Below are positions 1 through 9,090 of a stretch of 64,000 nucleotides of DNA, in pieces (positions within the stretch are counted from its first letter, which is position 1; every line of letters starts with the position of its first letter). A program made the translations under genes and the position numbers. The stretch is from contig NZ_FOBU01000001.1 of assembly GCF_900109915.1 (NCBI RefSeq), positions 430,558 to 494,557 of the forward strand, written 5' to 3'. The stretch is from Luteibacter sp. UNCMF331Sha3.1. GTDB lineage: Bacteria; Pseudomonadota; Gammaproteobacteria; Xanthomonadales; Rhodanobacteraceae. The notes beneath the pieces were generated by a model. It made no database searches and was not told the DNA's origin. It saw only the letters and a list, made by a program, of their open reading frames with translations.

Positions 1-132
1 TCCACCAGCGGCAAGGACCCGGAACTGAAGGCCTTCGCGACCCAGACCCTTCCGACGCTGAAACAGCACCTCGAGATGGCGCAGCAGCTTGGCGGCGGCA
101 AGGACGCGGGCAAGGCAATGGCCAGCCATTAA
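1..132 (+). CDS. C-terminal fragment of a DUF4142-like protein
   Basis: The window opens inside this reading frame, so only the last 43 codons are visible. The fragment ends with an ELKAFATQTLPTLKQHLEMA-type amphipathic helix, typical of the C-terminus of DUF4142 (ferritin-like helical bundle) exported proteins, followed by a Gly/Lys/Ala-rich tail. A strong hairpin lies 17 bp after the stop. The family has no settled biochemical role. The assignment rests on one helix only and could be wrong. Confidence 0.55.
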   Translation, partial: STSGKDPELKAFATQTLPTLKQHLEMAQQLGGGKDAGKAMASH

Positions 133-149
133 CCCAAACGCTGGAAGGC

Positions 150-183
150 ACGAGCGGGAGCGGCCGTTGCCGCTCCCGCTCGT
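150..183. terminator. Bidirectional hairpin terminator
   Basis: A perfect 14-bp inverted repeat (arms 150-163 and 170-183, six-base loop) is followed by a short T-containing tract. It lies between two convergent genes, the stop of the first at 132 and the stop of the second at 188, so it can serve both strands. Confidence 0.75.
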
Positions 184-187
184 TTCA

Positions 188-400
188 TTACCGGGTCTTC
201 TTCAGCGAACCGGGCTTGTGCGCAGCCTTTTCACCGCTCTTGTCGCTGACCACGAGGTACTCCGGATTGTCCTTCGAGGCCGCCGCGCGGTGACCCTTGA
301 TCTTCGTCGGCGCGGTGAGTTTTTTTTCCACCTTGCCCGACGTCGTTCCCTGCGAGGTTTTCCAGCGAACGGTGTCGCCACGCTTCAGCGAAGTTGCCAT
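188..400 (-). CDS. DUF2945 (hypervirulence-associated, Tudor-like) small protein
   Basis: A 70-residue basic protein. It contains the DUF2945/HVA1 signature near the N-terminus (KRGDTVRWKTSQGTTSGKV) and a closing segment with EYLVVSDKSGEKAAHKPGSL, which form a small SH3/Tudor-like beta barrel in this family. The length is normal for the family. It is a standalone gene, convergent with the preceding fragment. Its molecular role is unknown; DUF2945 proteins are cytosolic and often stress-associated. The ATG start at 400 gives the complete domain. Confidence 0.8.
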   Translation of the reverse strand: MATSLKRGDTVRWKTSQGTTSGKVEKKLTAPTKIKGHRAAASKDNPEYLVVSDKSGEKAAHKPGSLKKTR

Positions 401-483
401 GAGCCGCTCCGGTTACGAGATGGCATCAACCTGCGACGGTCGCCGTGAACGCCCTGCGACAGGGCGATGATGAACGTGTCCCG

Positions 484-1056
484 TCAGCCCGGGGCTGCGA
501 GACGCCGGAAGACGCCCTCGACGATATCGCAGAAGACCTTCGGATCACGGAACGCGCGGGCCATCATCATGCCGCCGTAGACGGTCGCCATGAAGGTCTC
601 CGCTTCCTGTCGGGCGGAGCGCTCCAGTACGAAGCAGCCCTCCTGCGCACCCCTCGTGAGCACGAGTTCCACCCAGCGGGACAGATCGCGGAAATGCTGG
701 TGCACGCTATCCGCGAGGTCGTCGGGCAGGGTCGGGAGTTCGCTGGCGAGCATGCCCGCGACGCAGAACGGCGCGGAATCGTCGACGATGCATTTTTCCC
801 AATAACCCGTGTACATCCGCAACTGCGTCATGGGATCGAACGGGCCGCTCGCGAGTGTCTGCACCGCATCGACGAAGTAAGCGCGCGACTCTTCGATCAC
901 CGCCCTCGCCAGATCGGACTTGGCCGGAAAGTGGTGATGGATGCTCGCCTTGCGGACCTGCACTTCGTCTGCCACGTCCGCATAGCTGAAGCCGTTGTAG
1001 CCGCGACTCTGGATGAGGCGCCGTGCCGACTCGATCAGTTTTTGCTGGGTGCTCAT
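484..1056 (-). CDS. TetR/AcrR-family transcriptional regulator
   Basis: 190 residues. The N-terminal helix-turn-helix covers roughly residues 6-50, with the TetR core GFSYADVADEVQVRKASIHH followed by HFPAKSDL. The remainder is the helical ligand-binding and dimer domain, with cysteines in the middle (EKCIVDD, FCVAG). It is divergent from the membrane-protein gene that starts at 1185. The gap holds two CTAC-N6-GTAG palindromes, one 10 bp upstream of this start and one about 32 bp upstream of the neighbour, so autorepression and control of the neighbour are likely. The ligand is unknown. Confidence 0.9.
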   Translation of the reverse strand: MSTQQKLIESARRLIQSRGYNGFSYADVADEVQVRKASIHHHFPAKSDLARAVIEESRAYFVDAVQTLASGPFDPMTQLRMYTGYWEKCIVDDSAPFCVAGMLASELPTLPDDLADSVHQHFRDLSRWVELVLTRGAQEGCFVLERSARQEAETFMATVYGGMMMARAFRDPKVFCDIVEGVFRRLAAPG

Positions 1057-1065
1057 GGCCGCAGT

Positions 1066-1079
1066 CTACCACTTGGTAG
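1066..1079. promoter_or_regulatory. TetR operator, proximal copy
   Basis: The sequence CTACCACTTGGTAG is a near-perfect palindrome of form CTAC-N6-GTAG. It lies 10 bp upstream of the TetR start codon, where bound repressor would block its own promoter. The same pattern recurs at 1139-1152. Confidence 0.6.
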
Positions 1080-1138
1080 GCGCTGGCGTCGCCTGAACGG
1101 CGCAGGCCCCACGCGCGAATGTCCGCTTGACTGCTAGT

Positions 1139-1154
1139 CTACCTACTAGTAGGT
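1139..1154. promoter_or_regulatory. TetR operator, distal copy
   Basis: The sequence CTACCTACTAGTAGGT contains the same CTAC-N6-GTAG pattern (1139-1152) and a perfect 14-bp palindrome, ACCTACTAGTAGGT (1141-1154). It ends about 30 bp before the ATG of the membrane-protein gene at 1185. The shared pattern points to one regulator binding both sites. Confidence 0.6.
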
Positions 1155-1184
1155 TTGCATCGGACTTACCTTCAGGCCTTTCCC

Positions 1185-1721
1185 ATGAACACCCTCCGCA
1201 ACTTCTACTACCTCCGTGCCACCGTCGCCTTCGTCTGGGTCTTGCTCGCCGCGGTGTCCGCCGCGGCGCCCGCGCCCCTCGTCGCCGCGCTGCTTTTTCT
1301 CTATCCCGCATGGGACGCCATGGCGAACGTGATCGACGCGCGGCGCAACGGCGGCCTGGCGGTGAATCCGGGACAGAAGTTCAATGCGGTCACGAGCACC
1401 GTCACCGCGGTGGCGATCGCGGCAGCTTTTTCGCTCTACGGCAACCAGGGCGGCGTGCTCGTCTTCGGCATCTGGGCGCTGCTCGCCGGCGCGTTTCAGC
1501 TCGGCGTGGGCATCCATCGCCGCAGGCTCGGCGGGCAGGCCTTCATGATCATCAGTGGCGCGCAGTCGGCACTCGCGGGTGCCCTCTTCTGCCATCGCGC
1601 GCTGCACGACGCGCCGGGCATCGCCCAGCTCGCGCCATACGCGGCGTTCGGCGGTTTCTATTTCCTGCTTTCGGCGCTCTGGCTGACGTTCCGCAAGCCG
1701 CGCGTCCACCGCGCGGCCTGA
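1185..1721 (+). CDS. Small integral membrane protein, DUF308/HdeD-like
   Basis: 178 residues with about five to six hydrophobic segments, including one near residues 8-40, an ALFLYPAWDAMANVIDARR turn, and later segments rich in Ala, Phe and Leu. The pattern of short loops with paired Arg/Asp resembles DUF308/HdeD-type inner-membrane proteins. The ATG at 1185 is preferred over an in-frame TTG at 1155 because the TTG lies right against the operator palindrome. The divergent TetR gene and intervening operators suggest it is the regulated target. Transport or stress roles are guesses. Confidence 0.65.
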   Translation: MNTLRNFYYLRATVAFVWVLLAAVSAAAPAPLVAALLFLYPAWDAMANVIDARRNGGLAVNPGQKFNAVTSTVTAVAIAAAFSLYGNQGGVLVFGIWALLAGAFQLGVGIHRRRLGGQAFMIISGAQSALAGALFCHRALHDAPGIAQLAPYAAFGGFYFLLSALWLTFRKPRVHRAA

Positions 1722-1722
1722 C

Positions 1723-2517
1723 TCACACCGCCACCGGCGCCTTGATGGCCGGGTGCGGGTCGTAATCCACGATGCCGACGTCTTCGAAACGGAAGTCGAA
1801 GACGGAGCGGACGTCGGGATTGAGCACCAGCTTCGGCAGCGGACGCGGTTCACGCGAGAGCTGCTTCGTCGCCTGCTCGATGTGGTTCGAGTACAGGTGC
1901 GCATCGCCGATGGTGTGCACGAAGTCGCCCGGCTCGAGGCCCGTGACCTGCGCCACCATGTGCGTCAGCAGCGCGTAGCTCGCGATGTTGAACGGGATGC
2001 CGAGGAAGATGTCGCCGGAACGCTGGTACAGCTGGCACGAGAGCCTGCCGTTGGCGACGTAGAACTGGAACATCGTATGGCACGGCATCAACGCCATCTT
2101 CGGCAGTTCGCCGACGTTCCATGCCGAGACGATCAGACGACGCGAATCCGGATTGCGCCTGATCTCGTCGACGACCCACGCGATCTGGTCGACCGCCTTG
2201 CCGTCCGCCGTCGGCCACGCGCGCCACTGGCGCCCGTAGACCGGGCCCAGGTCGCCGTGCTCGTCGGCCCATTCGTCCCAGATGCTGACGCCGTTGTCCT
2301 TCAGGTACGCGATGTTCGTATCGCCCTGCAGGAACCAGATGAGCTCGTGGATGATCGAGCGCAGGTGCAGCTTTTTCGTGGTGACCAGCGGAAAGCCGCG
2401 GGAGAGGTCGTAACGCATCTGCCAGCCGAACACGCTGCGCGTGCCCGTGCCGGTGCGGTCGGATTTCTCGGCGCCGTGCTCGAGGACGTGGCGAAGGAGA
2501 TCGAGATAGGGCTGCAT
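1723..2517 (-). CDS. thyA: Thymidylate synthase
   Basis: Converts dUMP and methylene-tetrahydrofolate to dTMP and dihydrofolate. The protein has 264 residues, the same length as the E. coli enzyme. Visible landmarks are the [18 protein letters not shown] phosphate-binding loop near residue 21, the WFLQGDTN segment, the catalytic cysteine C146 in [10 protein letters not shown], and the [19 protein letters not shown] folate/dUMP region. The ATG at 2517 gives the standard N-terminus. It lies 14 bp downstream of lgt on the same strand, the usual lgt-thyA pair of proteobacteria. Confidence 0.97.
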   Translation of the reverse strand: MQPYLDLLRHVLEHGAEKSDRTGTGTRSVFGWQMRYDLSRGFPLVTTKKLHLRSIIHELIWFLQGDTNIAYLKDNGVSIWDEWADEHGDLGPVYGRQWRAWPTADGKAVDQIAWVVDEIRRNPDSRRLIVSAWNVGELPKMALMPCHTMFQFYVANGRLSCQLYQRSGDIFLGIPFNIASYALLTHMVAQVTGLEPGDFVHTIGDAHLYSNHIEQATKQLSREPRPLPKLVLNPDVRSVFDFRFEDVGIVDYDPHPAIKAPVAV

Positions 2518-2531
2518 GGCGAGGGACGATA

Positions 2532-3359
2532 TCAGGTGGCGGTCGCGGGGACGGTCGCGACGGGCGCATAGGGCGCGCGGCGGGACATCGCCAGCAGCAG
2601 GATGCCCACGGCGATCAACGGGAGCGACAGGATCTGCCCCATCGTCACCCAGCCGAACGCGAGGTAGCCCAGCTGCGGATCCGGCACCCGCACGAACTCG
2701 ATCGCGAAGCGGAAGCAGCCATACAGCAGCCCGAACATGCCCGACACCGCATAGCGCGGACGCGGCTTCATCGAGAAGACCCACAGCACGACGAACATCA
2801 CGACGCCCTCGAGTGCGAACTCGTAGAGCGGATTCGGATGGCGCGGCAGCGCGTCCGGCGCATGCGGGAAGATCATGCCCCAGGGCAGGTCGGTCGGCTT
2901 GCCCCAGAGCTCGCCGTTGATGAAGTTGCCGAGGCGGCCGAGACCGAGCCCGAGCGGCACGAGCGGCGCCACGAAGTCCACGGTGTCGAAGAACTTCACG
3001 CCGTTGCGGCGCGACCACCAGAGGCCGGCCGCGAGAACGCCGAGCAGACCGCCGTGAAACGACATGCCGCCGTCCCAGACGCGAAACAGGGCCAACGGAT
3101 CGGTCCAGATCCAGTCGATCGACGTATAGAACAGCATGTAGCCGACGCGCCCACCGAGGACGACGCCCAGCATCGCGTAGAACATGAGGTCGCCGAAGCG
3201 TTCGGACGTCACCGGGAGGCGGCCCTGGCGACGGCGGTATTCGCCGAGCGCCCAACCGCCGAGGAATCCGCCGAGATACATCAGCCCGTACCAGTGCACG
3301 GCGATGGGGCCGAGCGAGAACGCGACGGGTTCGATTTTGACGACGAACGGAGTGACCAT
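2532..3359 (-). CDS. lgt: Prolipoprotein diacylglyceryl transferase
   Basis: Attaches diacylglycerol from phosphatidylglycerol to the lipobox cysteine of prolipoproteins, the first step of lipoprotein maturation in the inner membrane. 275 residues with seven predicted membrane segments. The Lgt signature [15 protein letters not shown] is present near the middle, together with the HWYGLMY motif at the N-terminus and FHGGLLG. It is followed by thyA in an apparent operon and is divergent from the S9 peptidase gene. Confidence 0.97.
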   Translation of the reverse strand: MVTPFVVKIEPVAFSLGPIAVHWYGLMYLGGFLGGWALGEYRRRQGRLPVTSERFGDLMFYAMLGVVLGGRVGYMLFYTSIDWIWTDPLALFRVWDGGMSFHGGLLGVLAAGLWWSRRNGVKFFDTVDFVAPLVPLGLGLGRLGNFINGELWGKPTDLPWGMIFPHAPDALPRHPNPLYEFALEGVVMFVVLWVFSMKPRPRYAVSGMFGLLYGCFRFAIEFVRVPDPQLGYLAFGWVTMGQILSLPLIAVGILLLAMSRRAPYAPVATVPATAT

Positions 3360-3422
3360 GGGGTGCCCGGATCGAAAAGCGCAGCGGCGATTGTACCGCC
3401 CCGGCCCATGACGCAGGTCGCC

Positions 3423-3451
3423 TTGTCGCGAAAGCCGGGATCGGCTATATC
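3423..3451 (+). promoter_or_regulatory. Candidate sigma70 promoter of the S9 peptidase gene
   Basis: TTGTCG (3423-3428) and TATATC (3446-3451) are separated by 17 bp. Transcription would begin near 3458, about 55 nt before the ATG at 3513, which has an AGGGGAG ribosome-binding site. This is a motif match only. Confidence 0.45.
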
Positions 3452-3512
3452 CGTCCGGGGGCTGTCCGGGGGGACGGCCTGATCAGGACGTATCGAAACC
3501 AGGGGAGCATCC

Positions 3513-5489
3513 ATGTCCAACCGTCTTGCCCGGCCGTTGCTGGCCGCGCTTTGCCTTGCCTCGACCGCCGCCACGGCCGCCGACCTCGTACCCGTCGCCG
3601 ACTTCGCGCGCCGCATGCCGCTGACCAGCCCGCGCCTGTCGCCGGACGGCCAATATGTATCGCTGGCGTTCCACGACCCCGATGGCAAGACGCATGGCCT
3701 TGCGATCTACCGCGTGGGCGACATGACCAAGGCCATCTCGCTCATCCGGATGCCTCCCTACGAACTGCCGGCCGACATGGTCTGGGCGAGCCCCACGCGC
3801 CTGGTGGTCGCCCGTGGCAAGGTCGATGGCTCCATCGGACAGGCGCGCTATACCGGCGAGATCATGGCGATCGACGTCGACGGCAAGAACGCCGATTACC
3901 TCTTCGGCTACGAGGCCTTTGGCAAGCGGGCCGCGACGCGTGCGACCGACCGGGGCTGGGGCACCATCGAAGGCCTCCCGGTGGAGAGCAACGGCCACTT
4001 CTACATGCGCGCCACGTCGTGGACCGACGACAACCGCAGCACGCTGTACGACGTGGACGCGAAGACCAGCACCCGCAAGCAGATCGCCGACATCGGCCTG
4101 GGCGACATGAACTTCATGATCGCCCCCGACGGTACCGCCCGCTTCGCGTTCGGCACCGACGACAACTTCCGCTGGGTGGTCTTCCACCGCGAAGGCAGTG
4201 GCTGGAACAAGCTCGCCGGTAGCGACGCGCAGCAGAACTTCACGCCGGTCTCGTCGGTCATCGGCAGCCAGCGCATCTACGCGAAATACAGCCCCGACGG
4301 AAAGGGTGGCGCGTTCGTCGAGCAGGACGAAGGCGGCGGCAACGCGCGGGTCATCCGCCAGGACGATTTCAGCGAGGTCACCGCGAGCGGCCTCTGGACG
4401 CCGGCTCCGTTGCGTCCGTTCGGGACGATCGCGGCGACGGGCATTCCGAAACCCACCTACATCGACCCGGAGGCCCCGATCGCGAAGCTGCACATGGCGC
4501 TCTCGCAGAAATTCGCCGGTCAGTTCGTCAGCTTCGTCGACTTCAGCCAGGACGGCGGGCAGCTGATGTTCAAGGTATCCAGCGACCGCGAGCCGGGCCG
4601 CTACATGCTCATCGACACCAGGACTTACAAGGTGAGCAAGCTGTTCGACGCGCTGCCCTGGATCGATCCGGCGAAGATGGCCGAACGCCGCCCGATGCGC
4701 TTCAAGGCGAGCGACGGGATGGAGCTCGAGGCGATCCTCACCTTCCCCAAGGGACGGCCGGAAACGAGCCTCCCGATGGTGCTCATGCCCCACGGCGGTC
4801 CGCACGGCATCGCCGACGACTGGTTCTACGAGGACGACGCCCAGTTCCTCGCCAACCGCGGGTACCTCGTGCTGCAGGTGAACTATCGCGGCTCGGGCGG
4901 ACGCGGCAGCCGTTTCGAGCAGGCCGGGTACCTGCAGTGGGGCACGCGCATCCAGGAGGACCTGATCGACGGCGTGAAATTCGCCATCGCGCAGAACTTC
5001 GCCGATCCGCAGCGCGTCTGCGTCTTCGGCGCGAGCTTCGGCGGCTACTCGGCGATGATGACGCCGGTGCGCGCGCCCGGCATGTTCAAGTGCGCGGTCG
5101 GCTACGACGGCGTGTACGACCTGGGCATGATGTACAACAAGGGTGACATCAAGGATCGCAAGGCCGGCCGCAGCTATCTCACGACCGTGATCGGCAAGGA
5201 CGACGCCGCGCTCGCCGCGAACTCGCCGACCCACCTCGCGGACAAGATCGACGTGCCCGTCTTTCTTGTCCATGGCGAGGACGACGAGCGCGCGCCGTTC
5301 GCCCAGTTCAAGGCGATGCGCGCGGCCCTCGACGCGGCCCACAAGCCCTACGAAACCCTGACCAAGCCCGATGAACGGCATGGATTCGTCAAGCCCGAGA
5401 ACGTCGAGGAGTTCTATAACCGCCTGCAGGCCTTCCTCGACAAGCACATCGGTGCGGGGGCGGCGAGCCCCGCCAGGGCGGCGCCCTGA
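3513..5489 (+). CDS. S9-family (prolyl oligopeptidase-type) serine peptidase
   Basis: 658 residues with a signal peptide (cleavage near ATAA-ADLVP, about residue 22). An N-terminal beta-propeller region (roughly 40-400) is followed by an alpha/beta-hydrolase peptidase domain. The catalytic serine is S508 in GASFGGYS, the acid is D591 in HGEDDERAP, and the histidine is H623 in DERHGF. Such enzymes cleave short peptides in the periplasm, often after proline or acyl residues. The AGGGGAG ribosome-binding site supports the ATG at 3513. The TonB-dependent receptor gene follows 93 bp later, which suggests joint peptide scavenging. Confidence 0.92.
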   Translation: MSNRLARPLLAALCLASTAATAADLVPVADFARRMPLTSPRLSPDGQYVSLAFHDPDGKTHGLAIYRVGDMTKAISLIRMPPYELPADMVWASPTRLVVARGKVDGSIGQARYTGEIMAIDVDGKNADYLFGYEAFGKRAATRATDRGWGTIEGLPVESNGHFYMRATSWTDDNRSTLYDVDAKTSTRKQIADIGLGDMNFMIAPDGTARFAFGTDDNFRWVVFHREGSGWNKLAGSDAQQNFTPVSSVIGSQRIYAKYSPDGKGGAFVEQDEGGGNARVIRQDDFSEVTASGLWTPAPLRPFGTIAATGIPKPTYIDPEAPIAKLHMALSQKFAGQFVSFVDFSQDGGQLMFKVSSDREPGRYMLIDTRTYKVSKLFDALPWIDPAKMAERRPMRFKASDGMELEAILTFPKGRPETSLPMVLMPHGGPHGIADDWFYEDDAQFLANRGYLVLQVNYRGSGGRGSRFEQAGYLQWGTRIQEDLIDGVKFAIAQNFADPQRVCVFGASFGGYSAMMTPVRAPGMFKCAVGYDGVYDLGMMYNKGDIKDRKAGRSYLTTVIGKDDAALAANSPTHLADKIDVPVFLVHGEDDERAPFAQFKAMRAALDAAHKPYETLTKPDERHGFVKPENVEEFYNRLQAFLDKHIGAGAASPARAAP

Positions 5490-5582
5490 CGTCGGCGGTT
5501 GCGCCCGCCGGGGCGCAGGCGCTATGTTGGGCCGATCGTCGGGCCCGGGTGGGGTGAGGCGGGGCTTGGGAGGTTTCGGGGT

Positions 5583-8495
5583 ATGCACGTGAGTACAGGG
5601 CACACGCGCCAGGTCGCGAGGCGACGTATGGCGCTCGCGAGTGCGCTCCTGTCCGCGCTGTCCGGAACCGTCGCCTACGCGCAGCAGACCGCGCCAGCCG
5701 AGATGCTGGCGCCGGTCAACGTGACGGTCACCGGCTCGCGCATCCGCGGTACCGACGTCGAGACCGCGCAACCGGTGTTCACCATGGACCGCGCGGCCAT
5801 CCGCGCGACCGGCCTGTCCGACCTCGGCACCATCGTCGGACGCATGCCGTCGGCCGGCACGCCCGAGGTGACGCCGCAGGACACTCTCTCGTCGAGCGGC
5901 GACGCGGGCGGTCGTTACGTCAACCTGCGCAATCTCGGTGCCGTGCGTACCCTCGTGCTCGTCAACGGACGTCGCTGGACCACGAGTCTCGGCGGTCTCA
6001 CCGACCTCTCCACGATTCCCGTGTCGATCGTCGAGCGCATCGAGGTGCTGAAGGACGGCGCGTCGTCCATCTACGGTTCCGACGCCATCGGCGGCGTGGT
6101 CAACATCGTCACCACCGACCGTTTCGAAGGCGCCTCGGCCGACGTCCTCTACGGGGTCAACGGCCGCGGCGACGGTGCCACGAAGCACGGCACGTTCACC
6201 TGGGGCCGGAGCGGCCAACGCGGGTCGCTGATCCTGGGCGCCAGTTACGACGACGGCGACGACATGCGCGACGCGAAGCGGTCGCTCACGCGCGATCCCA
6301 ACGGACCGCGACACCCCGACGACGGCTTCGGGATGGGCCCGTGGGGCGGCGTGGTCGATCCGCGCGCGCCCGGCACGCCCGGTGCCGGCAGCTTCGGCGC
6401 TGACGGCAGCTGGATCGCCAACCGATACGTCGTCAACCATCCGGGCGTCGTCGATACGGCGAACCTGGCCGACTATCACCCGTACGACGTCGACAGCAAC
6501 GCGGACAAATACGCGACGACGCGCGACATGACGTTCCGTGCGGGCACGAAGCTGCGCAACCTGTTCGCGACGGGGCGCTACAACCTCACCGACGACATCG
6601 CATGGCGCGGCATGGCCGGTTACGGCGTGCGCGACACGCGCTGGCAGGCCGCGGGCTACCCGTTGCAGAGCGGCTCCGGTCGCGACGGCGGGTTGCTCAT
6701 CGACGCCGGCAACGCATACAACCCGTTCCCTGGCGAGGACACCGCGTTCTTCCGGCGCACCACCGAAGTACCGCGCGTCAGCTGGGCGAAGAGCAAGACG
6801 CTGCATCTCGACACGGGGCTCGAAGGCACGTTCGAGTGGCTCGGCCACGGCTGGAACTGGGACGTCACGTACGCTTACTCGGAAGCCCGCGGCAGACAGA
6901 CGAGCAGCGGCAACATCGATCTGGTCAACGCGCGCAAGGCGCTCGGTCCGACCGCCATCGTCGATGGGCAGGTCGCGTGCGCCAGCGCCGCCGACCGCGC
7001 GGCGGGCTGCGTGCCGTGGAATATCCTCGCGGGCCCGGGCGGCACGCCCGACGCGGTGTGGCGCTACGTGACCTCCACCGGCACGGCGCACCAGACCACA
7101 CGCACCAACGACATCATCGCCAACGTCACCGGCGGGCTGGTCGACCTGCCCGCCGGCACGCTCCGCGCGGCCGGCGGTGTCGAGCACCGGCGCGAGAACG
7201 GGCGTTACGTGCCGTGGCCCGCCGATTCCGCGGGCCTCACGACACAACTCGCCAGCGCCCCGACGAGCGGCGATTACATCGCGAACGAGGCCTACGTCGA
7301 GTTCGACGTCCCGTTGCTGGCCGACCTGCCGATGGCGCGCGAACTCGCGGCGAACGTCTCCAGCCGTTACTCGCATTACTCCGCGTTCGGCGGACGCACC
7401 AACAACAAGTACAGCCTGCGCTGGAAGCCCATCGACGACCTGTTGCTGCGCGCCACCTACGCGGAAGGGTTCCGCGCGCCGACGATCGCCGACCTGTACG
7501 CCGGCGCGAGCGAAAGTTTCGAGAGCTTCCTCGACCCCTGCGACAGCGTGTACGGCGCGGCGGCGACCGACGCCGGCGTGCGCTCCCGCTGCGGTGCCGC
7601 CGGGGTGCCCGCGAACTACCGGCAGATCGACCAGTCCGGCGCGCAGATCGCGTCGGCCACCGGCGGACAGAATCCCACCGCGTTCACCACGGGATCGAAT
7701 CCGGCGCTGAAACCGGAATCGTCGATCACGCGCACGGCCGGCCTGGTCTACAGCCCGGGTTACATGGATGGGCTCGACGTCACGCTCGACTACTACAAGG
7801 TCGACATCAAGGACGTCATCACGCCGATCCTCGCTGGCGACATCCTCAACTTCTGCTACGTGCGCAACGATCCGACGTTCTGCGGTCGCTTCACCCGCGC
7901 GGCCGGCGGCCGGATCGCCTCGCTCGACGAGAGCCTCGCCAACCTTGGCTCCCTGCGCACCGAGGGCTACGACCTCGGCCTGCACTATCGCTTTCCCGAA
8001 ACGCGCTACGGCGAGTTCGTGGTGCTGTCCGATAGCACCTATCTGAAGGATTACACGCAAGTCAGCGGCCCCGGCGCCGCGCCGCGCCATCTGGCCGGAT
8101 ACATGAACGGCGTGCAGGGTCTGTATCGCGTGCGCTCGAACCTCTCGCTCGACTGGTCGTTCCGTCGCTTCGGCGCGACGTGGACCACGCGCTATTTCTC
8201 GGGCCTGAAGGATTCCTGCTGGTCGAACGACGTCGAATGCAACCGTCCGGACCGGGTCAACGCGCTCACGGGCGTGACCGGCCTGAGCCGCAAGGGCGGC
8301 GTCGCGTTCAACGACCTGCAGGTGCGCTGGCAGGCACCCTGGAACGGCAGCCTGCGCGTCGGCGTCAACAACGTCTTCGGTCGCAAGGGCCCGCTCTACT
8401 ACAACGTCACGAGCGCCGGCGGCGGCAGTCCGCCGTACAACCCCGCGTTCGACATCGACCGTTACTGGTACGTGGGATACCAGCAGAGCTTCTGA
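5583..8495 (+). CDS. TonB-dependent outer-membrane receptor
   Basis: 970 residues. It has a signal peptide ending near AYAQQ, a plug domain starting with VNVTVTGSRIRGTDVETAQP and containing VNGRRW and DGASSIYGSDAIGGVVNI, and a 22-strand barrel ending in an aromatic residue (YVGYQQSF). The LKPESSITRTAGLVY and LLLRATYAEGFRAPTIADLY motifs are typical. The ATG at 5583 is chosen because GGGAGG lies 8 bp upstream; other in-frame starts extend the protein without a signal peptide. The substrate is unknown. The preceding S9 peptidase suggests peptides or peptide-like ligands. Confidence 0.92.
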   Translation: MHVSTGHTRQVARRRMALASALLSALSGTVAYAQQTAPAEMLAPVNVTVTGSRIRGTDVETAQPVFTMDRAAIRATGLSDLGTIVGRMPSAGTPEVTPQDTLSSSGDAGGRYVNLRNLGAVRTLVLVNGRRWTTSLGGLTDLSTIPVSIVERIEVLKDGASSIYGSDAIGGVVNIVTTDRFEGASADVLYGVNGRGDGATKHGTFTWGRSGQRGSLILGASYDDGDDMRDAKRSLTRDPNGPRHPDDGFGMGPWGGVVDPRAPGTPGAGSFGADGSWIANRYVVNHPGVVDTANLADYHPYDVDSNADKYATTRDMTFRAGTKLRNLFATGRYNLTDDIAWRGMAGYGVRDTRWQAAGYPLQSGSGRDGGLLIDAGNAYNPFPGEDTAFFRRTTEVPRVSWAKSKTLHLDTGLEGTFEWLGHGWNWDVTYAYSEARGRQTSSGNIDLVNARKALGPTAIVDGQVACASAADRAAGCVPWNILAGPGGTPDAVWRYVTSTGTAHQTTRTNDIIANVTGGLVDLPAGTLRAAGGVEHRRENGRYVPWPADSAGLTTQLASAPTSGDYIANEAYVEFDVPLLADLPMARELAANVSSRYSHYSAFGGRTNNKYSLRWKPIDDLLLRATYAEGFRAPTIADLYAGASESFESFLDPCDSVYGAAATDAGVRSRCGAAGVPANYRQIDQSGAQIASATGGQNPTAFTTGSNPALKPESSITRTAGLVYSPGYMDGLDVTLDYYKVDIKDVITPILAGDILNFCYVRNDPTFCGRFTRAAGGRIASLDESLANLGSLRTEGYDLGLHYRFPETRYGEFVVLSDSTYLKDYTQVSGPGAAPRHLAGYMNGVQGLYRVRSNLSLDWSFRRFGATWTTRYFSGLKDSCWSNDVECNRPDRVNALTGVTGLSRKGGVAFNDLQVRWQAPWNGSLRVGVNNVFGRKGPLYYNVTSAGGGSPPYNPAFDIDRYWYVGYQQSF

Positions 8496-8509
8496 TCGCG
8501 CCGCATTCC

Positions 8510-8578
8510 GGTGGGAGCCAGCCTGCTGGCGATGGGTGCTTGCCGCGAGCACCCATCGCCAGCAGGCTGGCTCCCACC
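8510..8578. repeat. REP doublet (REPIN-like), type A
   Basis: A perfect inverted repeat with 31-bp arms (8510-8540 and 8548-8578) and a 7-bp centre. Each arm begins GGTGGGAGCCAGCCTGCTGG. It lies between two convergent genes. The same unit recurs at 22174-22242, and a related type occurs at 39904 and 60899. The GTGGGAGC head matches the REP palindromes known from Pseudomonas and relatives, which are mobilised by RAYT transposases; no RAYT gene is in this window. Confidence 0.85.
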
Positions 8579-8589
8579 AACGGCAGGAA

Positions 8590-9090
8590 TCAGAGGACCA
8601 GCGGGCGATCCGGTAGCTGGTTTCTGCGCGGTTCGCCGTTGGCCGGGAAGTGTCGGGCGAGAAGCTCGCCCGCTTCCGCGACGCCCGTCTGCACGGCCTC
8701 GCGATAACGCCCCTGCGCGAATTCGTTGCGCATATGGTCGGTGATCGCCGCCCATTCGGACGGTGCCACGACCTTCGCGATGCCGCGGTCCGCCACGATC
8801 TCGATCCGGTGCTCCGCTAGCAGCACGTAGAGCAACACGCCGGAGTTGTCTTCCGTGTCCCACACGCGCAGGTGGGAGAACAGCATCGTCGCCCGGTCGC
8901 GCGCCGTCATGCCCGCGGCCACGTCGGACACGTAAAGGCGCGACTCGATCGCCACGCGCAGTTCGCCGCGATGACGACCCTCGCCCTCGCCCACCGCCGT
9001 CGTGATGGCGTCCAGGGTAGTCCTGGGAAAGTGCCGGCCGATGTGGAACCACGCGCCGAACAGGTTGCTGAGGATTCGTTTGATGTCCAT
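8590..9090 (-). CDS. TPM-domain protein (second of the lemA operon)
   Basis: 166 residues, matching a TPM domain (formerly DUF477) without the signal peptide or Gly-rich tail of its upstream neighbour. Segments such as RVAIESRLY, LFSHLRVWDTEDNSGVLLYV and HRIEIVADRGIAKVV align with the TPM fold. The ATG at 9090 shares its A with the TGA of the preceding gene (TGATG), which implies translational coupling; a GTG one codon earlier is also possible. Function is unknown; TPM proteins are linked to membrane protein quality control or repair. Confidence 0.8.
   Translation of the reverse strand: MDIKRILSNLFGAWFHIGRHFPRTTLDAITTAVGEGEGRHRGELRVAIESRLYVSDVAAGMTARDRATMLFSHLRVWDTEDNSGVLLYVLLAEHRIEIVADRGIAKVVAPSEWAAITDHMRNEFAQGRYREAVQTGVAEAGELLARHFPANGEPRRNQLPDRPLVL

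Noticed and set aside
3483-8552. Very long open frame antisense to the S9 peptidase and TonB receptor genes
   Set aside because: It mirrors two clearly functional genes, has Arg/Ala/Val-rich composition typical of antisense frames in high-G+C DNA, and shows no domain.
8510-8578. Ordinary intrinsic terminator
   Set aside because: The arms are 31 bp, lack a T-tract and recur almost unchanged at 22174, with a related type at 39904 and 60899, which fits REP doublets better, though they may also terminate transcripts.
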